Origin: Terriglobia bacterium
Lineage (GTDB): Bacteria; Acidobacteriota; Terriglobia; Terriglobales; Acidobacteriaceae
Direction: 5' to 3'
DNA: 64,000 nucleotides
Assembly (NCBI GenBank): GCA_032252755.1
Contig: JAVUPY010000070.1
Coordinates: 124,001 to 188,000, forward strand
Shown: positions 42,145 through 50,630 of the stretch, piece after piece
Layout of the letters: each line of letters begins with the position of its first letter
Position numbering within the stretch: position 1 is the first letter of the stretch
Translations under genes and position numbers: made by a program
Notes under the pieces: model-generated
Databases searched by the model: none
What the model saw: only the letters and a program-made list of their open reading frames with translations
What the model was told of the DNA's origin: nothing

Positions 42145-43361
42145 AAATGCCTCTGAAAAGCCTAAAGCTACTTCTGTTAGCAATCACCGTGGTTGGGCTG
42201 GCAGCCGGTCAGGAAACTGCTCCCCCGAATTCTGCCGAACTTGCCACGCGGAACGAGATTCAACTCATCGAGAAGCTGCTTTCTCAGCTCCCTGACCGTG
42301 CTCCTGCGCTTTTCCAGCTTGCCCACGACTACGCAACTCTCGGCGACTCCACAAAAGCAATGTCACTGCTGCGGCAGTGCATCGCGCTCGGCGAAGGATT
42401 CAATCCGGAGGGCGATCCGGCTTTCGCCGCCCTCAAAGGCAATGCTGAATTCAAAGCGCTGCTTGAGCAGGTTCACGGGGATTTTCCGCCAGTGCACCGC
42501 GCCAGGGTGGCATTCACAATTCCGGAGAAGGACCTGATACCAGAGGGCTTGGCTTTCGATCCAGGCGAGCACGTCTTCTACATGGGTAGTTTGAGTAAAC
42601 GGAAGATCCTCCGGATCAGGAAAGGCGAGGCGACAGAGTTTACGTCCGAGCGAGATCACCTCGGACCAATCTGCGGAATAAAAGCGGACGCTCGGAATGG
42701 CGACGTCTGGGCGAATACCTGCCGCAACGAGGGCACCGGGGCGGAACTCGTGCATTTCGACTCGCACGGCAAACTGCTCGAACGGTTCGGCCTTACAACC
42801 GCTGGTCCTCACCTTTTTAACGACCTGGTGCTGAGGAACGAAAACGAAATTTACCTGACCGATAGCCTCGCGAACCAAGCCTTCCGATTCGATCGCGAAA
42901 AGCATTCTTTCACCGCATTACGCCTGCCTCGGCCTGTTTATTACCCGAACGGGATCACGCTCTCCGAAGATGGAAATTTGCTCTACATCGCGGATGCGTT
43001 CGGCGTCCTCCAATACGATCTGCGGAGTAATCGAGGACGCGAGGTTGCGCCGGGAATGGGGACTACCCTTTCTGGATTCGACGGCCTCTACTGGTATCGC
43101 GGCAGCCTGGTTGGCATACAAAACGGCTTAGGGATGCCGAGAGTTGCACGTTTTCAACTCGATGCTTCAGGTGAACGAGTGACAGGAAAAACGGTCCTGG
43201 AGTACAGGTCGAATCTTGTGGAGTTGCCTACAACAGGTGCGATCGACGGATCTAAATTCTATTTCATGGCGAATACGCAAATCGACAACTGGAACGAAGG
43301 GCGTATTGTCGATCCAAACAAGCTCGCGCCCATTCGCGTTGCCGTAATTCAATTGCATTGA
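42138..43361 (+). CDS. Exported SMP-30/NHL-like beta-propeller protein
   Basis: 407 residues. Signal peptide (KSLKLLLLAITVVGLAAGQ), then a helical TPR-like part (residues 30-100, LPDRAPALFQLAHDYATLGD then STKAMSLLRQC). The rest is a six-bladed propeller of the SMP-30/gluconolaconase-like kind: IPEGLAFDPGEHVFYMGSLS, GICGIKADARNGDVWANTC, LFNDLVLRNENEIYLTDSLA, YPNGITLSEDGNLLYIADAF. Such proteins are lactonases or ligand-binding proteins; the substrate is unknown. The start could be the ATG at 42147, which avoids the palindrome stem and gives a more typical signal peptide. Confidence 0.83.
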   Translation: MSQMPLKSLKLLLLAITVVGLAAGQETAPPNSAELATRNEIQLIEKLLSQLPDRAPALFQLAHDYATLGDSTKAMSLLRQCIALGEGFNPEGDPAFAALKGNAEFKALLEQVHGDFPPVHRARVAFTIPEKDLIPEGLAFDPGEHVFYMGSLSKRKILRIRKGEATEFTSERDHLGPICGIKADARNGDVWANTCRNEGTGAELVHFDSHGKLLERFGLTTAGPHLFNDLVLRNENEIYLTDSLANQAFRFDREKHSFTALRLPRPVYYPNGITLSEDGNLLYIADAFGVLQYDLRSNRGREVAPGMGTTLSGFDGLYWYRGSLVGIQNGLGMPRVARFQLDASGERVTGKTVLEYRSNLVELPTTGAIDGSKFYFMANTQIDNWNEGRIVDPNKLAPIRVAVIQLH

Positions 43362-43369
43362 AACACGAA

Positions 43370-43389
43370 GACCCGGCTCTCGCCGGGTC
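43370..43389. terminator. Bidirectional hairpin between convergent genes
   Basis: GACCCGGC-TCTC-GCCGGGTC, a perfect 8-bp stem. The T content downstream is modest on either strand. Confidence 0.6.
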
Positions 43390-43409
43390 AAATTCTTGCT
43401 GGCTGAAAA

Positions 43410-43760
43410 TTATCTTGCGATGCTGGCGGCCATCTTCTTGACCATGGCCAGGACGAGTTTGCGGTCGCTGTCGTTCAGGTTCGAGGAATAGCGCCTGATT
43501 TGCGAGAGGAAGCGGACTTCTTCTTCGCTGAGTTGCGGCAGGTTGGCCTTGGCGCCGTCGCCGTTGCTTTCGGCAAAGAAATTCGCCAGCGGCAGTTCCA
43601 TTGCCGTCGCGATCTTGGCCAGGGTGTCAAGTGATGGAATGGTGTGCCCGTTTTCGACGCGGGAAAGATAGCAACGCAGCAGCCCGGTCCGCTTCTCGAT
43701 GTCGCCCTGCGACATGCCTTTTTGTAGCCGGAAATTTCGAATCGTTTCGCCGATGTTCAT
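43410..43760 (-). CDS. XRE-family transcriptional regulator
   Basis: 116 residues. A Cro/CI-type helix-turn-helix covers residues 5-60 (IRNFRLQKGMSQGDIEKRTG, LLRCYLSRVENGHTIPSLDT). The C-terminal half is helical with LSEEEVRFLSQIRRYSSNLN then DSDRKLVLAMVKKMA, probably for dimerisation. The domain resembles regulators seen in many acidobacterial genomes. Its 176-bp upstream region is A+T-rich and contains paired GGTAAC/GTCACC motifs, possible self-binding sites. Confidence 0.92.
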   Translation of the reverse strand: MNIGETIRNFRLQKGMSQGDIEKRTGLLRCYLSRVENGHTIPSLDTLAKIATAMELPLANFFAESNGDGAKANLPQLSEEEVRFLSQIRRYSSNLNDSDRKLVLAMVKKMAASIAR

Positions 43761-43936
43761 GTGTTTTTCTTCGAGCCTACACGGACCGCTGGGGTAGTCG
43801 CATAGTAATCAGTGTACAAACCTCGACGCAAGGATAATTTTTGTCTATCGGCAACACTCGAGGTAACGAAAGTCACCTCACGTCTGCGCTGGAGTGACCT
43901 TTGTAAGAGGACGAGTTTGGCTACCGTGTTGCTTTA
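43761..43936. promoter_or_regulatory. Upstream region of the XRE regulator with dyads
   Basis: GAGGTAAC-GAAA-GTCACCTC (43860-43880) is an 8-bp dyad with one mismatch, and GAGTGACCTTTG follows at about 43892. These could be operators for the adjacent regulator. No terminator for the upstream gene is visible. Confidence 0.4.
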
Positions 43937-44611
43937 TCAGTTACTTAGACCCATACGCTGGAGTTGGCGGTCCTGTACGCGCGAGAGGGTAATTTGGGCA
44001 ATGATGGCGCCAATGAATGCCATCAGCATATCCGACTGGGTGTCCCATACATAGCCCTGTCCTCCGAGGAACTCATCGGCCTTCCCACCGGACAAGATCG
44101 AGGTCAACCATTCGACCAGTTCGTAGGTCGCACTGAGGGCTCCGCAGAAACAGACCACGAGGAAAAATAGCCAGCCGCCGCGCCGAAGTGGTGTCCTTCG
44201 CAGGAATACCTCGCGCGCAATCATCGCCGGGACGAATCCCTGCACAAAATGGCCGAGTTTGTCGTAATTGTTGCGCGGCCAGTGCATCACCTGCTTCAGC
44301 CATTCGAACAACGGCTCACGGGCATAGGTGAAATGGCCGCCGACCATCAGCACGATTGCGTGCAGCAGGATGAGAATATAAACCACACTTGTGAGTGGAA
44401 AGCGTCGATAGGTGAAAACCAGGATCGGGAGCGCAATCAGCGCGGGAACGACTTCGAGGAACCATGTGAACTGATCAAATGGACGGACTCCCGACCAAAT
44501 CAGGACGACAAAAAAGACGGTGAGGAGCGTCCAATGCAATGCTCCGACGCGCATTTGTGGTGGTGCGCTTAAGACGGATTCAAATTCTGCTGCTTTAGCT
44601 CCGCTTTTCAT
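43937..44611 (-). CDS. DUF2238 membrane protein (YjdF-like)
   Basis: 224 residues with about six membrane helices. NNYDKLGHFVQGFVPAMIAR and SATYELVEWL followed by GQGYVWDTQSDMLMAFIGA are the conserved acidic and His segments of the DUF2238 family. Its role is not known. The Asp, His and Glu residues in membrane-adjacent segments suggest a transport or metal-linked function, which is only inference. It stands alone between the XRE regulator and fabG, all on the minus strand. Confidence 0.87.
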   Translation of the reverse strand: MKSGAKAAEFESVLSAPPQMRVGALHWTLLTVFFVVLIWSGVRPFDQFTWFLEVVPALIALPILVFTYRRFPLTSVVYILILLHAIVLMVGGHFTYAREPLFEWLKQVMHWPRNNYDKLGHFVQGFVPAMIAREVFLRRTPLRRGGWLFFLVVCFCGALSATYELVEWLTSILSGGKADEFLGGQGYVWDTQSDMLMAFIGAIIAQITLSRVQDRQLQRMGLSN

Positions 44612-44659
44612 TCGTCATTCCCACATTCGTCATTTGACATTCAGTCGTCGGTGGCTTCC

Positions 44660-45406
44660 TTATCCCATCAACATTCCGCCGTTCACGTTCAGCACGTGGC
44701 CAGTGATGTAAGCGGCTTCGTCCGAGGCCAGGAATTGCACGGCGGCTGCGACTTCTTTCGCAGAACCCGGGCGACCAAGCGGAACCGCGGCGACCATCTT
44801 GTCCTTCAGGTCCTGCGCGAGTTCGGCGGTCATGGCTGTATCGATCCAACCCGGCGCAACGGCGTTGCAGGTGATATTCCGCGAGGCGACTTCGCGCGCG
44901 ACCGACATCGTGAGGCCGATCAGGCCAGCCTTCGACGAGGCGTAGTTCGCCTGCCCGGCCTGTCCCATTTGGCCGTTTATCGAAGTGATATTGATAATCC
45001 TGCCCCAGCGCTGTTTGAGCATGGAACTGATGACCGCCTGGATGAGCAGGTAGGGCGCGGTCAGGTTCGTCGAGAGCACGTCATCCCAGTCCACGCGTTT
45101 CATGCGCATGAGTAGTTGGTCCCGCGTAATACCGGCGTTGTTGACGAGGATATCGATTTTCCCGAACTGTGCGACGACGGATTTTACGGTGGACTTGATC
45201 GCGTCTTCGCTGCTCACATCGAGTTTGAATGCCGCGGCCTTGCCGCCTTTCGATTCGATTTCCTGCACCAACGACTGCAACTTCTCTTCATTACGGGCTG
45301 CCGCCGCAACCGTTGCGCCGCCTTCGGCAAGAACCAGTGCGCATTCGCGTCCTATGCCCTGCGATGCGCCCGTTACCAGCGCGACCCGTCCCTGCAAACT
45401 GAACAT
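44660..45406 (-). CDS. fabG: 3-oxoacyl-ACP reductase
   Basis: 248 residues. Reduces 3-oxoacyl-ACP with NADPH in fatty acid elongation. The short-chain dehydrogenase motifs are complete: TGASQGIG, NNAG in ILVNNAGITRD, catalytic Ser in INITSINGQMG, and YASSK. The C-terminal GHVLNVNGGMLMG fits FabG. It is separate from other fab genes, so it could be one of several paralogues. A REP copy lies just upstream (45438). Confidence 0.93.
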   Translation of the reverse strand: MFSLQGRVALVTGASQGIGRECALVLAEGGATVAAAARNEEKLQSLVQEIESKGGKAAAFKLDVSSEDAIKSTVKSVVAQFGKIDILVNNAGITRDQLLMRMKRVDWDDVLSTNLTAPYLLIQAVISSMLKQRWGRIINITSINGQMGQAGQANYASSKAGLIGLTMSVAREVASRNITCNAVAPGWIDTAMTAELAQDLKDKMVAAVPLGRPGSAKEVAAAVQFLASDEAAYITGHVLNVNGGMLMG

Positions 45407-45437
45407 TTCCGCTCCCTTGTGAATACGAGTTCACCAT

Positions 45438-45475
45438 ACCCGCATCTGCTGACAACGGCAGATGTGGAGCACCGA
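45438..45475. repeat. REP hairpin between fabG and pyrC
   Basis: CCCGCATCTGC and GCAGATGTGGAGCACCG, a 10-bp stem with a G-T wobble and a TGACAACG loop. Confidence 0.8.
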
Positions 45476-45491
45476 CTGTGGACTTTCACTC

Positions 45492-46784
45492 TCACGACGA
45501 GTAGACGACCCTGCCGCCGACGATCGTTTGCGTTACTTTGCCGTAGAACGTCATGCCGTCGTATGGGCAATTGCGCGACTTGGACTTTGTCTGCGAGACA
45601 TCGTAGGTCCATTTCTTCGCCGGGTCGAAAATGGTCACATCTGCGGCGGCGCCCTTGGCGAGGGTTCCCCGGTGCGCAAGACCGGCGATGCGCGAGGGAT
45701 TCGACGAAAGGAGAGCGACGATGTGGCGAATGGTGACGTCGTGCGCGCGGTGCAGACGCGTCATAGCCGCTCCGAGCGCGATCTCCAGTCCAGTGATGCC
45801 GAACGCTGCACGTTCAAACTCTACATCTTTCTCGAAGGCAGAGTGGGGCGCGTGATCGGTGGCGATGGCATCGACCGTGCCATCAACCAGGCCCGCGAGC
45901 AATGCCTCACGATCGGCTTCCGAGCGCAGTGGCGGATTCATCTTGTAATTCGTGTTGTACTCGCCGATATCCCGGTCGATAAAGCTGAAATGGTGCGGCG
46001 TGACCTCGCAGGTCACCCGGACGCCGTGCCGCTTAGCCTGCAGAACCGCCTCGAGGGCAGCGGCCGTCGAGATGTGCGCGACGTGGAGATGTCCGTTGGT
46101 TTCGCGCGCGAGAGCTATGTCGCGCTGCACGATCTTTGCCTCGGCATCGGTGGATTGCCCGCGCAATCCCATGCGGAAGGCAAACGCACCGTAGTTCACG
46201 GGCGAGTTCGCCGTGAGGCGCGGGTCCTCTGAGTGCTGGATTACGGGGATTCGCAGCTTGGAAGCCGCGAGCAGGGCCTGCTTCATCAGGCCGTTGTCGA
46301 GGATGGGCTTGCCGTCATCGCTTACCGCAATGGCGCCCGACCGATGAAGCGCCGCAAAATCCGTGAGTTCCTTGCCCTGCGAGCCTTTCGTAGCAGCCGC
46401 AATGGGAAACACGTTTACGACCGCGCCTCGTTCCGGTTGCAGCATCCAACGCGTGATCTCGGCGGAGTCGTTGACCGGGGTCGTATTCGGCATGGCACAG
46501 ACGGAAGTGAATCCGCCGGCTGCGGCTGCCGCCGTGCCGGTTGCGATCGTTTCCTTGTGCTCCTGGCCAGGCTCGCGCAAATGCACGTGCAGATCGATGA
46601 ATCCGGGCGCGACGATCAGATCGCGGGCATCGATCACCTGGTCGGCGCGCTCCTTGATCTTCCCGGTGGCCTCCACGGCGGCTACACGGCCCTCTTTGAG
46701 CAAGATGTCAGCGGCCTGGTCCACGCGTGCGGCGGGATCGACGAGACGCCCGCCGCGAATAAGAATGCTGCGAATGCCGTTCAT
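45492..46784 (-). CDS. pyrC: Dihydroorotase
   Basis: 430 residues. Closes carbamoyl-aspartate to dihydroorotate. Type I features: DLHVHLREPGQEHKET with the metal-binding HxH, GGFTSVCAMPNTTPV, and DAIATDHAPHS. The start ATG overlaps the stop of pyrB by four bases (ATGA), so the two are translated together. It is the last gene of the pyrR-pyrB-pyrC operon. A hairpin-like REP element follows its end, with no T-rich terminator. Confidence 0.96.
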   Translation of the reverse strand: MNGIRSILIRGGRLVDPAARVDQAADILLKEGRVAAVEATGKIKERADQVIDARDLIVAPGFIDLHVHLREPGQEHKETIATGTAAAAAGGFTSVCAMPNTTPVNDSAEITRWMLQPERGAVVNVFPIAAATKGSQGKELTDFAALHRSGAIAVSDDGKPILDNGLMKQALLAASKLRIPVIQHSEDPRLTANSPVNYGAFAFRMGLRGQSTDAEAKIVQRDIALARETNGHLHVAHISTAAALEAVLQAKRHGVRVTCEVTPHHFSFIDRDIGEYNTNYKMNPPLRSEADREALLAGLVDGTVDAIATDHAPHSAFEKDVEFERAAFGITGLEIALGAAMTRLHRAHDVTIRHIVALLSSNPSRIAGLAHRGTLAKGAAADVTIFDPAKKWTYDVSQTKSKSRNCPYDGMTFYGKVTQTIVGGRVVYSS

Positions 46785-47695
46785 CGCCGCCCTCCAACGT
46801 GGTGCGCCAGGATTCCCATGCGTGTGCGCAGGCCGTTATGGACCTGCTCGAGTATGACCGATTGCGGGCAATCGGCGGCTTCGTCGGTGATTTCCATTCC
46901 GCGAATGATCGGCCCCGGATGCATGACGATCGCGTTCTTTGCGGCCATCTTCACGCGGTCCATGGTGAGTTGATAGTTGGCAACGTATTCGCGGGCGTCG
47001 ATGTCGAGCCCCTGCAGGCGCTCCTTCTGGACGCGGAGCATCATGATTACTTCTGTCCCCTGAAGTGCCTCGTTGAAGTCGCGCACAATGCGCAGTCCCG
47101 GCGCGATTTCGGCGGCCACATCCGGAAGCAGGATCTTCGGCCCGCAGAGCGTTACACGCGCGCCGAACTTGGTGAGCAACTGGATGTTCGAACGTGCCAC
47201 GCGGCTATGGAAGATGTCCCCGGTGATCAAAACCCTCAAGCCCTTGAGGGTCTTGAAGTGGTCGAGCATGGTGACCGCATCGAGCAGCGCCTGCGAGGGG
47301 TGCGCATGCATGCCGTCGCCGGCGTTGATAATGGGCACATGCAGATGCCGCGCGAGGACGTAAGGCGCTCCTGAAGACGGATGGCGAATGACGATGGCGT
47401 CGGCACCCAGCGCCTGCACCGTCAGGCCAGTATCGATCAGGGACTCACCTTTTTCGATACTCGACGCGCTGGCGGTAATGACGGTCGTCAGAGCACCGAG
47501 TTCCTTGGCGGCTAGTTGGAAAGACGTCCGGGTGCGCGTGGACGACTCGTAGAAGAGGAGCACGACGCGCTTGCCCTTCAATAGCGGGCGGTTGCGCCCC
47601 GGATGCATTTTGCGCGCGGTCCTCAGGTAGACGTTGATCTGTTCCGGCGTGAGCGGCTCGATGGCAAGCAACGAGCCACGACCATTCTTTTTCAT
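46781..47695 (-). CDS. pyrB: Aspartate carbamoyltransferase
   Basis: 304 residues. Forms carbamoyl-aspartate, the first committed step of pyrimidine synthesis. Carbamoyl-phosphate site FYESSTRTRTSFQLAAKEL, then HPSQALLDAVTML and MHPGPIIRGMEI. No pyrI regulatory chain is encoded nearby, so control is likely through PyrR. Four-base overlaps join it to pyrR upstream and pyrC downstream. Confidence 0.97.
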   Translation of the reverse strand: MKKNGRGSLLAIEPLTPEQINVYLRTARKMHPGRNRPLLKGKRVVLLFYESSTRTRTSFQLAAKELGALTTVITASASSIEKGESLIDTGLTVQALGADAIVIRHPSSGAPYVLARHLHVPIINAGDGMHAHPSQALLDAVTMLDHFKTLKGLRVLITGDIFHSRVARSNIQLLTKFGARVTLCGPKILLPDVAAEIAPGLRIVRDFNEALQGTEVIMMLRVQKERLQGLDIDAREYVANYQLTMDRVKMAAKNAIVMHPGPIIRGMEITDEAADCPQSVILEQVHNGLRTRMGILAHHVGGRR

Positions 47696-48222
47696 GCGGT
47701 AACCGGGTCGCGCTCGACGAGCATTACTTTCTCCATCTGGTCGGTTTCCTGGAACTTGACTTCGATAATTTCCAGGTCTGAGGTTTGCACACGTCGTCCT
47801 ACGAAGGTGGCTTCGACGGGCAGTTCGCGATGTCCGCGATCAATGAGCACCAGCAGTTGCACCCGCCGTGGCCGTCCCAGGTCGAACAGCGCGTCGAGCG
47901 CGGCGCGCACGGTTCGCCCGGTATAAAGCACGTCATCGCAGAGTACGATGTCTTTACCGACGACGTCGAACTCACATGGTTTTGGTTCCACGACCGGCTT
48001 CGGTCCTACCGTGGAGAGGTCGTCGCGATACAGCGTAATATCCAGCGTTCCCACGGGAACGGCGGCATGCTCGATCCGCTCGATGTAGCGGGCCAGGCGC
48101 TGCGCCAGCGGGATCCCCCGCCGCCGGATTCCGACGAGGCCCAGGCTCCCGATTCCGTTGTTCTTTTCGACAATTTCGTGTGCGAGCCGGACGATGGTTC
48201 GTTCGATCTCGGAGGCGGACAT
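47692..48222 (-). CDS. pyrR: Pyrimidine regulator / uracil phosphoribosyltransferase
   Basis: 176 residues. In Gram-positives PyrR binds pyr mRNA and controls attenuation, and has weak uracil phosphoribosyltransferase activity. The PRPP-binding motif VLCDDVLYTGRTVRAALDAL, the N-terminal IERTIVRLAHEIVEKNNG and RGHRELPVEATFVGR are typical. I start at MSASEIERT (48222), with AAGGT upstream; ATGs at 48267 and 48294 would add an atypical leader. I do not see a classical PyrR-binding stem-loop or antiterminator in the short upstream region, so the mode of control is uncertain. Confidence 0.9.
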   Translation of the reverse strand: MSASEIERTIVRLAHEIVEKNNGIGSLGLVGIRRRGIPLAQRLARYIERIEHAAVPVGTLDITLYRDDLSTVGPKPVVEPKPCEFDVVGKDIVLCDDVLYTGRTVRAALDALFDLGRPRRVQLLVLIDRGHRELPVEATFVGRRVQTSDLEIIEVKFQETDQMEKVMLVERDPVTA

Positions 48223-48327
48223 GAGTTGACCTTTTTCGCGCAAATTAGGCGGACGATTGACTGTCATGTTGCCCCGAATGATACGCGAGGGCAAACGGGG
48301 GCGGCAACTGTAGGAAACAGGTGGAAA

Positions 48328-49068
48328 TCAGTGGCGCCGGTGGCCGAACAATGAGGCCCCAATTGCCCCTCCGACCCCGCTCAGCAAAACGAAGAACACC
48401 AGCAGGAAGAACAGCATCATCAGGAACATGGTCGCCAGGCCACCGGGAGTGTTCAGGCGGTCCACAAATGGGCGAATCATGTCGGCGGCACGCGACGGAT
48501 CGGCACTCCTGGCGGCAGCCTCCTTTAAGGCCGTTGCCATGTCGCTGCGAAAGGCCGTTCTTGTCTGTACCGAGAGCAGGCTCAGCGAGGCCACGATCGC
48601 GTACATCGAGAAACCGAAGAGTCCGGCCAGTGCGCCCATCTTCAAGCCGGACGAGGTTCGGACCTCGTCATTGGGCTCGCTTCGCATGTAAAACGCGATA
48701 GACATTCCCCCGGCAGCCACCATGCACAGAATGATGAACGGCGCAAATGGAACCGCCGCGCCGACACCGGCGATCAGGCCCGCCCAGAGCGCCGCTTTGC
48801 GCGCCGAAGACAGCCGAAGTCCTGGCCTTCTTGGCGGCAAGGGCGGCGGTGGAAACTGCATGAAAGGCCGGTCGTCATGCTGGGGGGTGATCCCGTGCCG
48901 TAAGGGCTCGGCCGGCGGCTGAACCTCATCGGGCGTGCCAGGAGGCATCGGCGGAGTGGCCGGTTCGGTTGCCGACGACTGAACCCGGATCTGCGGCGAA
49001 TTGCACTGCGGACAGAACGGCGTACCGTCTTCTACCTGCGCGCCGCACTTGGGACAAGCATGCTCCAC
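48328..49068 (-). CDS. Zinc-ribbon membrane protein with Pro-rich linker
   Basis: 246 residues. N-terminal zinc ribbon (C5xxC8 in ACPKCG, C19xxC22 in FCPQC), then a low-complexity Pro-rich linker (about 30-85), and four hydrophobic segments between about 90 and 240. The last ends GGAIGASLFGHRRH. The same layout (zinc ribbon plus membrane helices) appears in 7804-8280. No function known. It lies 105 bp upstream of pyrR on the same strand but probably is not part of that operon. Confidence 0.85.
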   Translation of the reverse strand: MEHACPKCGAQVEDGTPFCPQCNSPQIRVQSSATEPATPPMPPGTPDEVQPPAEPLRHGITPQHDDRPFMQFPPPPLPPRRPGLRLSSARKAALWAGLIAGVGAAVPFAPFIILCMVAAGGMSIAFYMRSEPNDEVRTSSGLKMGALAGLFGFSMYAIVASLSLLSVQTRTAFRSDMATALKEAAARSADPSRAADMIRPFVDRLNTPGGLATMFLMMLFFLLVFFVLLSGVGGAIGASLFGHRRH

Positions 49069-49250
49069 AAGATGAAGTTATCAGCGGGGAACAGAGAGAT
49101 GCAAGACGTGGGCTGGTGGCCGGCAAAGCTAAACACCTCGTACACCCAAAGTCACTCTTGTCCAAATCAGCTCTTGAGCGACGGCGTCCCAGGCGCTCCA
49201 CCCTGGCGGAACCGAGCCGCCCCCGAGCGTCATTGCGATAGCCCGGACGC

Positions 49251-49898
49251 TTACTTGCAGCCGACAGGAAGGACTTTCATGTCCTCCTCGATCTTTCTTC
49301 CGTTGCTGTGCGCTCGAACGAGTTCCCGCATCGCACCTGCGGCTCCGAGGAGCATTAACGCCCAGGCACCGACGTGGATCGCTATTCGCGGATACCCGCT
49401 GAGCAAGAACCTGAAGTCGCCGTTTCCGCCGAAGACGGTATCTCCGGTGTAATTGACGGCCAAATCGAAGGTGGAGCGCAGGAACGTCACTGCCAGAATA
49501 AGCGCCCCAGAAAACGGACTGAAACGCCAGAGCCGGAACAGCAAAAAAGCGAGTAGAACAATCAGGAAGTCCGCAACATACGCGGATATGCAACTCACGA
49601 GCAACTGCGGCACACTTGGGTCTTTAAACCTGACAAATCCATTGACGAAGTCGCCTCGCCAAAAGTGCTGGATGAGTTGGTACTCCTGGACGGGCATCCC
49701 GACAAGAACTCCGCCGAGCATGTGGGCGCCCTCGTGGACAGGAGCGTGAATCGCACTCCAAAGGAACCAGATTGCGAAAATCCACAACACGATGTGCTTG
49801 TTACTCTCGTGTCGCAGCTTCAGATAGCTGAAGACAGGGATAACGATCAAGAAGAGGAAGAATAAGAAACCCAGAAGAAATCTTGCTCCATCAGTCAT
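49251..49898 (-). CDS. Membrane protein with HExxH motif, M50-like
   Basis: 215 residues, about five membrane helices. The segment HAPVHEGAHMLGGVLVG carries HEGAH (H55, E56, H59 from the start used here), the HExxH of zinc proteases set in a hydrophobic helix as in site-2 (M50) proteases. A second M50-type signature (DG region near the C-terminus) is not obvious, so the assignment is tentative. The ATG at 49898 begins MTDGARFLLG at the first hydrophobic helix; the frame extends to 49982 without good reason. Neighbours give no hint of a substrate. Confidence 0.62.
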   Translation of the reverse strand: MTDGARFLLGFLFFLFLIVIPVFSYLKLRHESNKHIVLWIFAIWFLWSAIHAPVHEGAHMLGGVLVGMPVQEYQLIQHFWRGDFVNGFVRFKDPSVPQLLVSCISAYVADFLIVLLAFLLFRLWRFSPFSGALILAVTFLRSTFDLAVNYTGDTVFGGNGDFRFLLSGYPRIAIHVGAWALMLLGAAGAMRELVRAHSNGRKIEEDMKVLPVGCK

Positions 49899-49981
49899 TT
49901 GCCGCCCCGCCCGCTCGACGCTGGATTCCAGCTGATTTGGACCGCAGTGACCCAAAGTCAAACATGCAACGCACGCAATCA

Positions 49982-50013
49982 ACCGGCACCCAACAACCAG
50001 CCAATAGCCACGG
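49982..50013. repeat. Low-complexity CACCCAACAACCAGCC repeat
   Basis: GGCACCCAACAACCAGCC followed by AATAGCC, one of several short C/A-rich tandem-like tracts (also 50571-50602 and 53690-53745). Confidence 0.4.
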
Positions 50014-50015
50014 TT

Positions 50016-50630
50016 CTAGATTGGCTCTTCCTTATCCGTTCCCTGCGTGCGGACGTAGACCAGCGAGTACTCGCTGCCTTTGCCGTCCGGTTTCACGGCG
50101 ACTACGTGCTGCAGGGTCTGGCTGCCGACCTTGAGTTCGACGACGGTGCTGTCGCCCTCTTTGTCGCAGTGGAGTTCCTTGTCGTTGCCTCTACGGTCCA
50201 TTTTGAAGCTGCCAATGGAGCCGCCCTTGCACTCCAGCACCTTGCCGTACTTGCCGATCTCGCCGCGATAGAAGTCGAGCACCTTATCGGGCGGAGCGTC
50301 GGTAAGGTAGCTGGCGACGACGACCTTCAGCCCGAACTTACCGAAGCTCATGTTGACGTTGGCGCTGCTGTCGTTGTCGTGCTCCTGCGGCTTGGGACGG
50401 GAGTTCGGGAAGATCGGGAGCCCTGTGTCGTGTGCGTCGGCGTCGTTGTTCACCTTCAGGCCGCCGAACGGGGTCGAGATCTCGACCTTCTTATCCTTGC
50501 CGTCCGCGCCTTTTTCGGTTTTGACATTACAGGCCGGCAGGACGAGCAGGAGCGCCAGAGCGGTTGTTATCCCCAGCACCCAGCACCCTGAACCCAGCAG
50601 CCTTCTACTTGCGATTGTGCGATGCGTCAT
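50016..50630 (-). CDS. Putative lipoprotein of unknown function
   Basis: 204 residues. Lipobox LPAC places the lipidated Cys at 34 after a hydrophobic run (ITTALALLLVLPAC). The mature part has a Lys/Asp-rich segment, then PPDKVLDFYRGEIGKYGKVL, a helix seen in small periplasmic proteins, and a C-terminal strand region VVELKVGSQTLQHVVAVKP. The family is not recognised. The ATG at 50630 overlaps the GH3 gene's end by 26 bp, implying coupling. Residues 10-20 of the signal peptide (LLGSGCWVLG) are encoded by a low-complexity GCTGGG-type repeat. Confidence 0.75.
   Translation of the reverse strand: MTHRTIASRRLLGSGCWVLGITTALALLLVLPACNVKTEKGADGKDKKVEISTPFGGLKVNNDADAHDTGLPIFPNSRPKPQEHDNDSSANVNMSFGKFGLKVVVASYLTDAPPDKVLDFYRGEIGKYGKVLECKGGSIGSFKMDRRGNDKELHCDKEGDSTVVELKVGSQTLQHVVAVKPDGKGSEYSLVYVRTQGTDKEEPI
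50571..50602. repeat. Low-complexity repeat inside a signal-peptide coding region
   Basis: CCCCAGCACCCAGCACCCTG followed by AACCCAGCAGCC; three imperfect units of CCCAGCA. It encodes part of the lipoprotein signal sequence. Confidence 0.5.
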
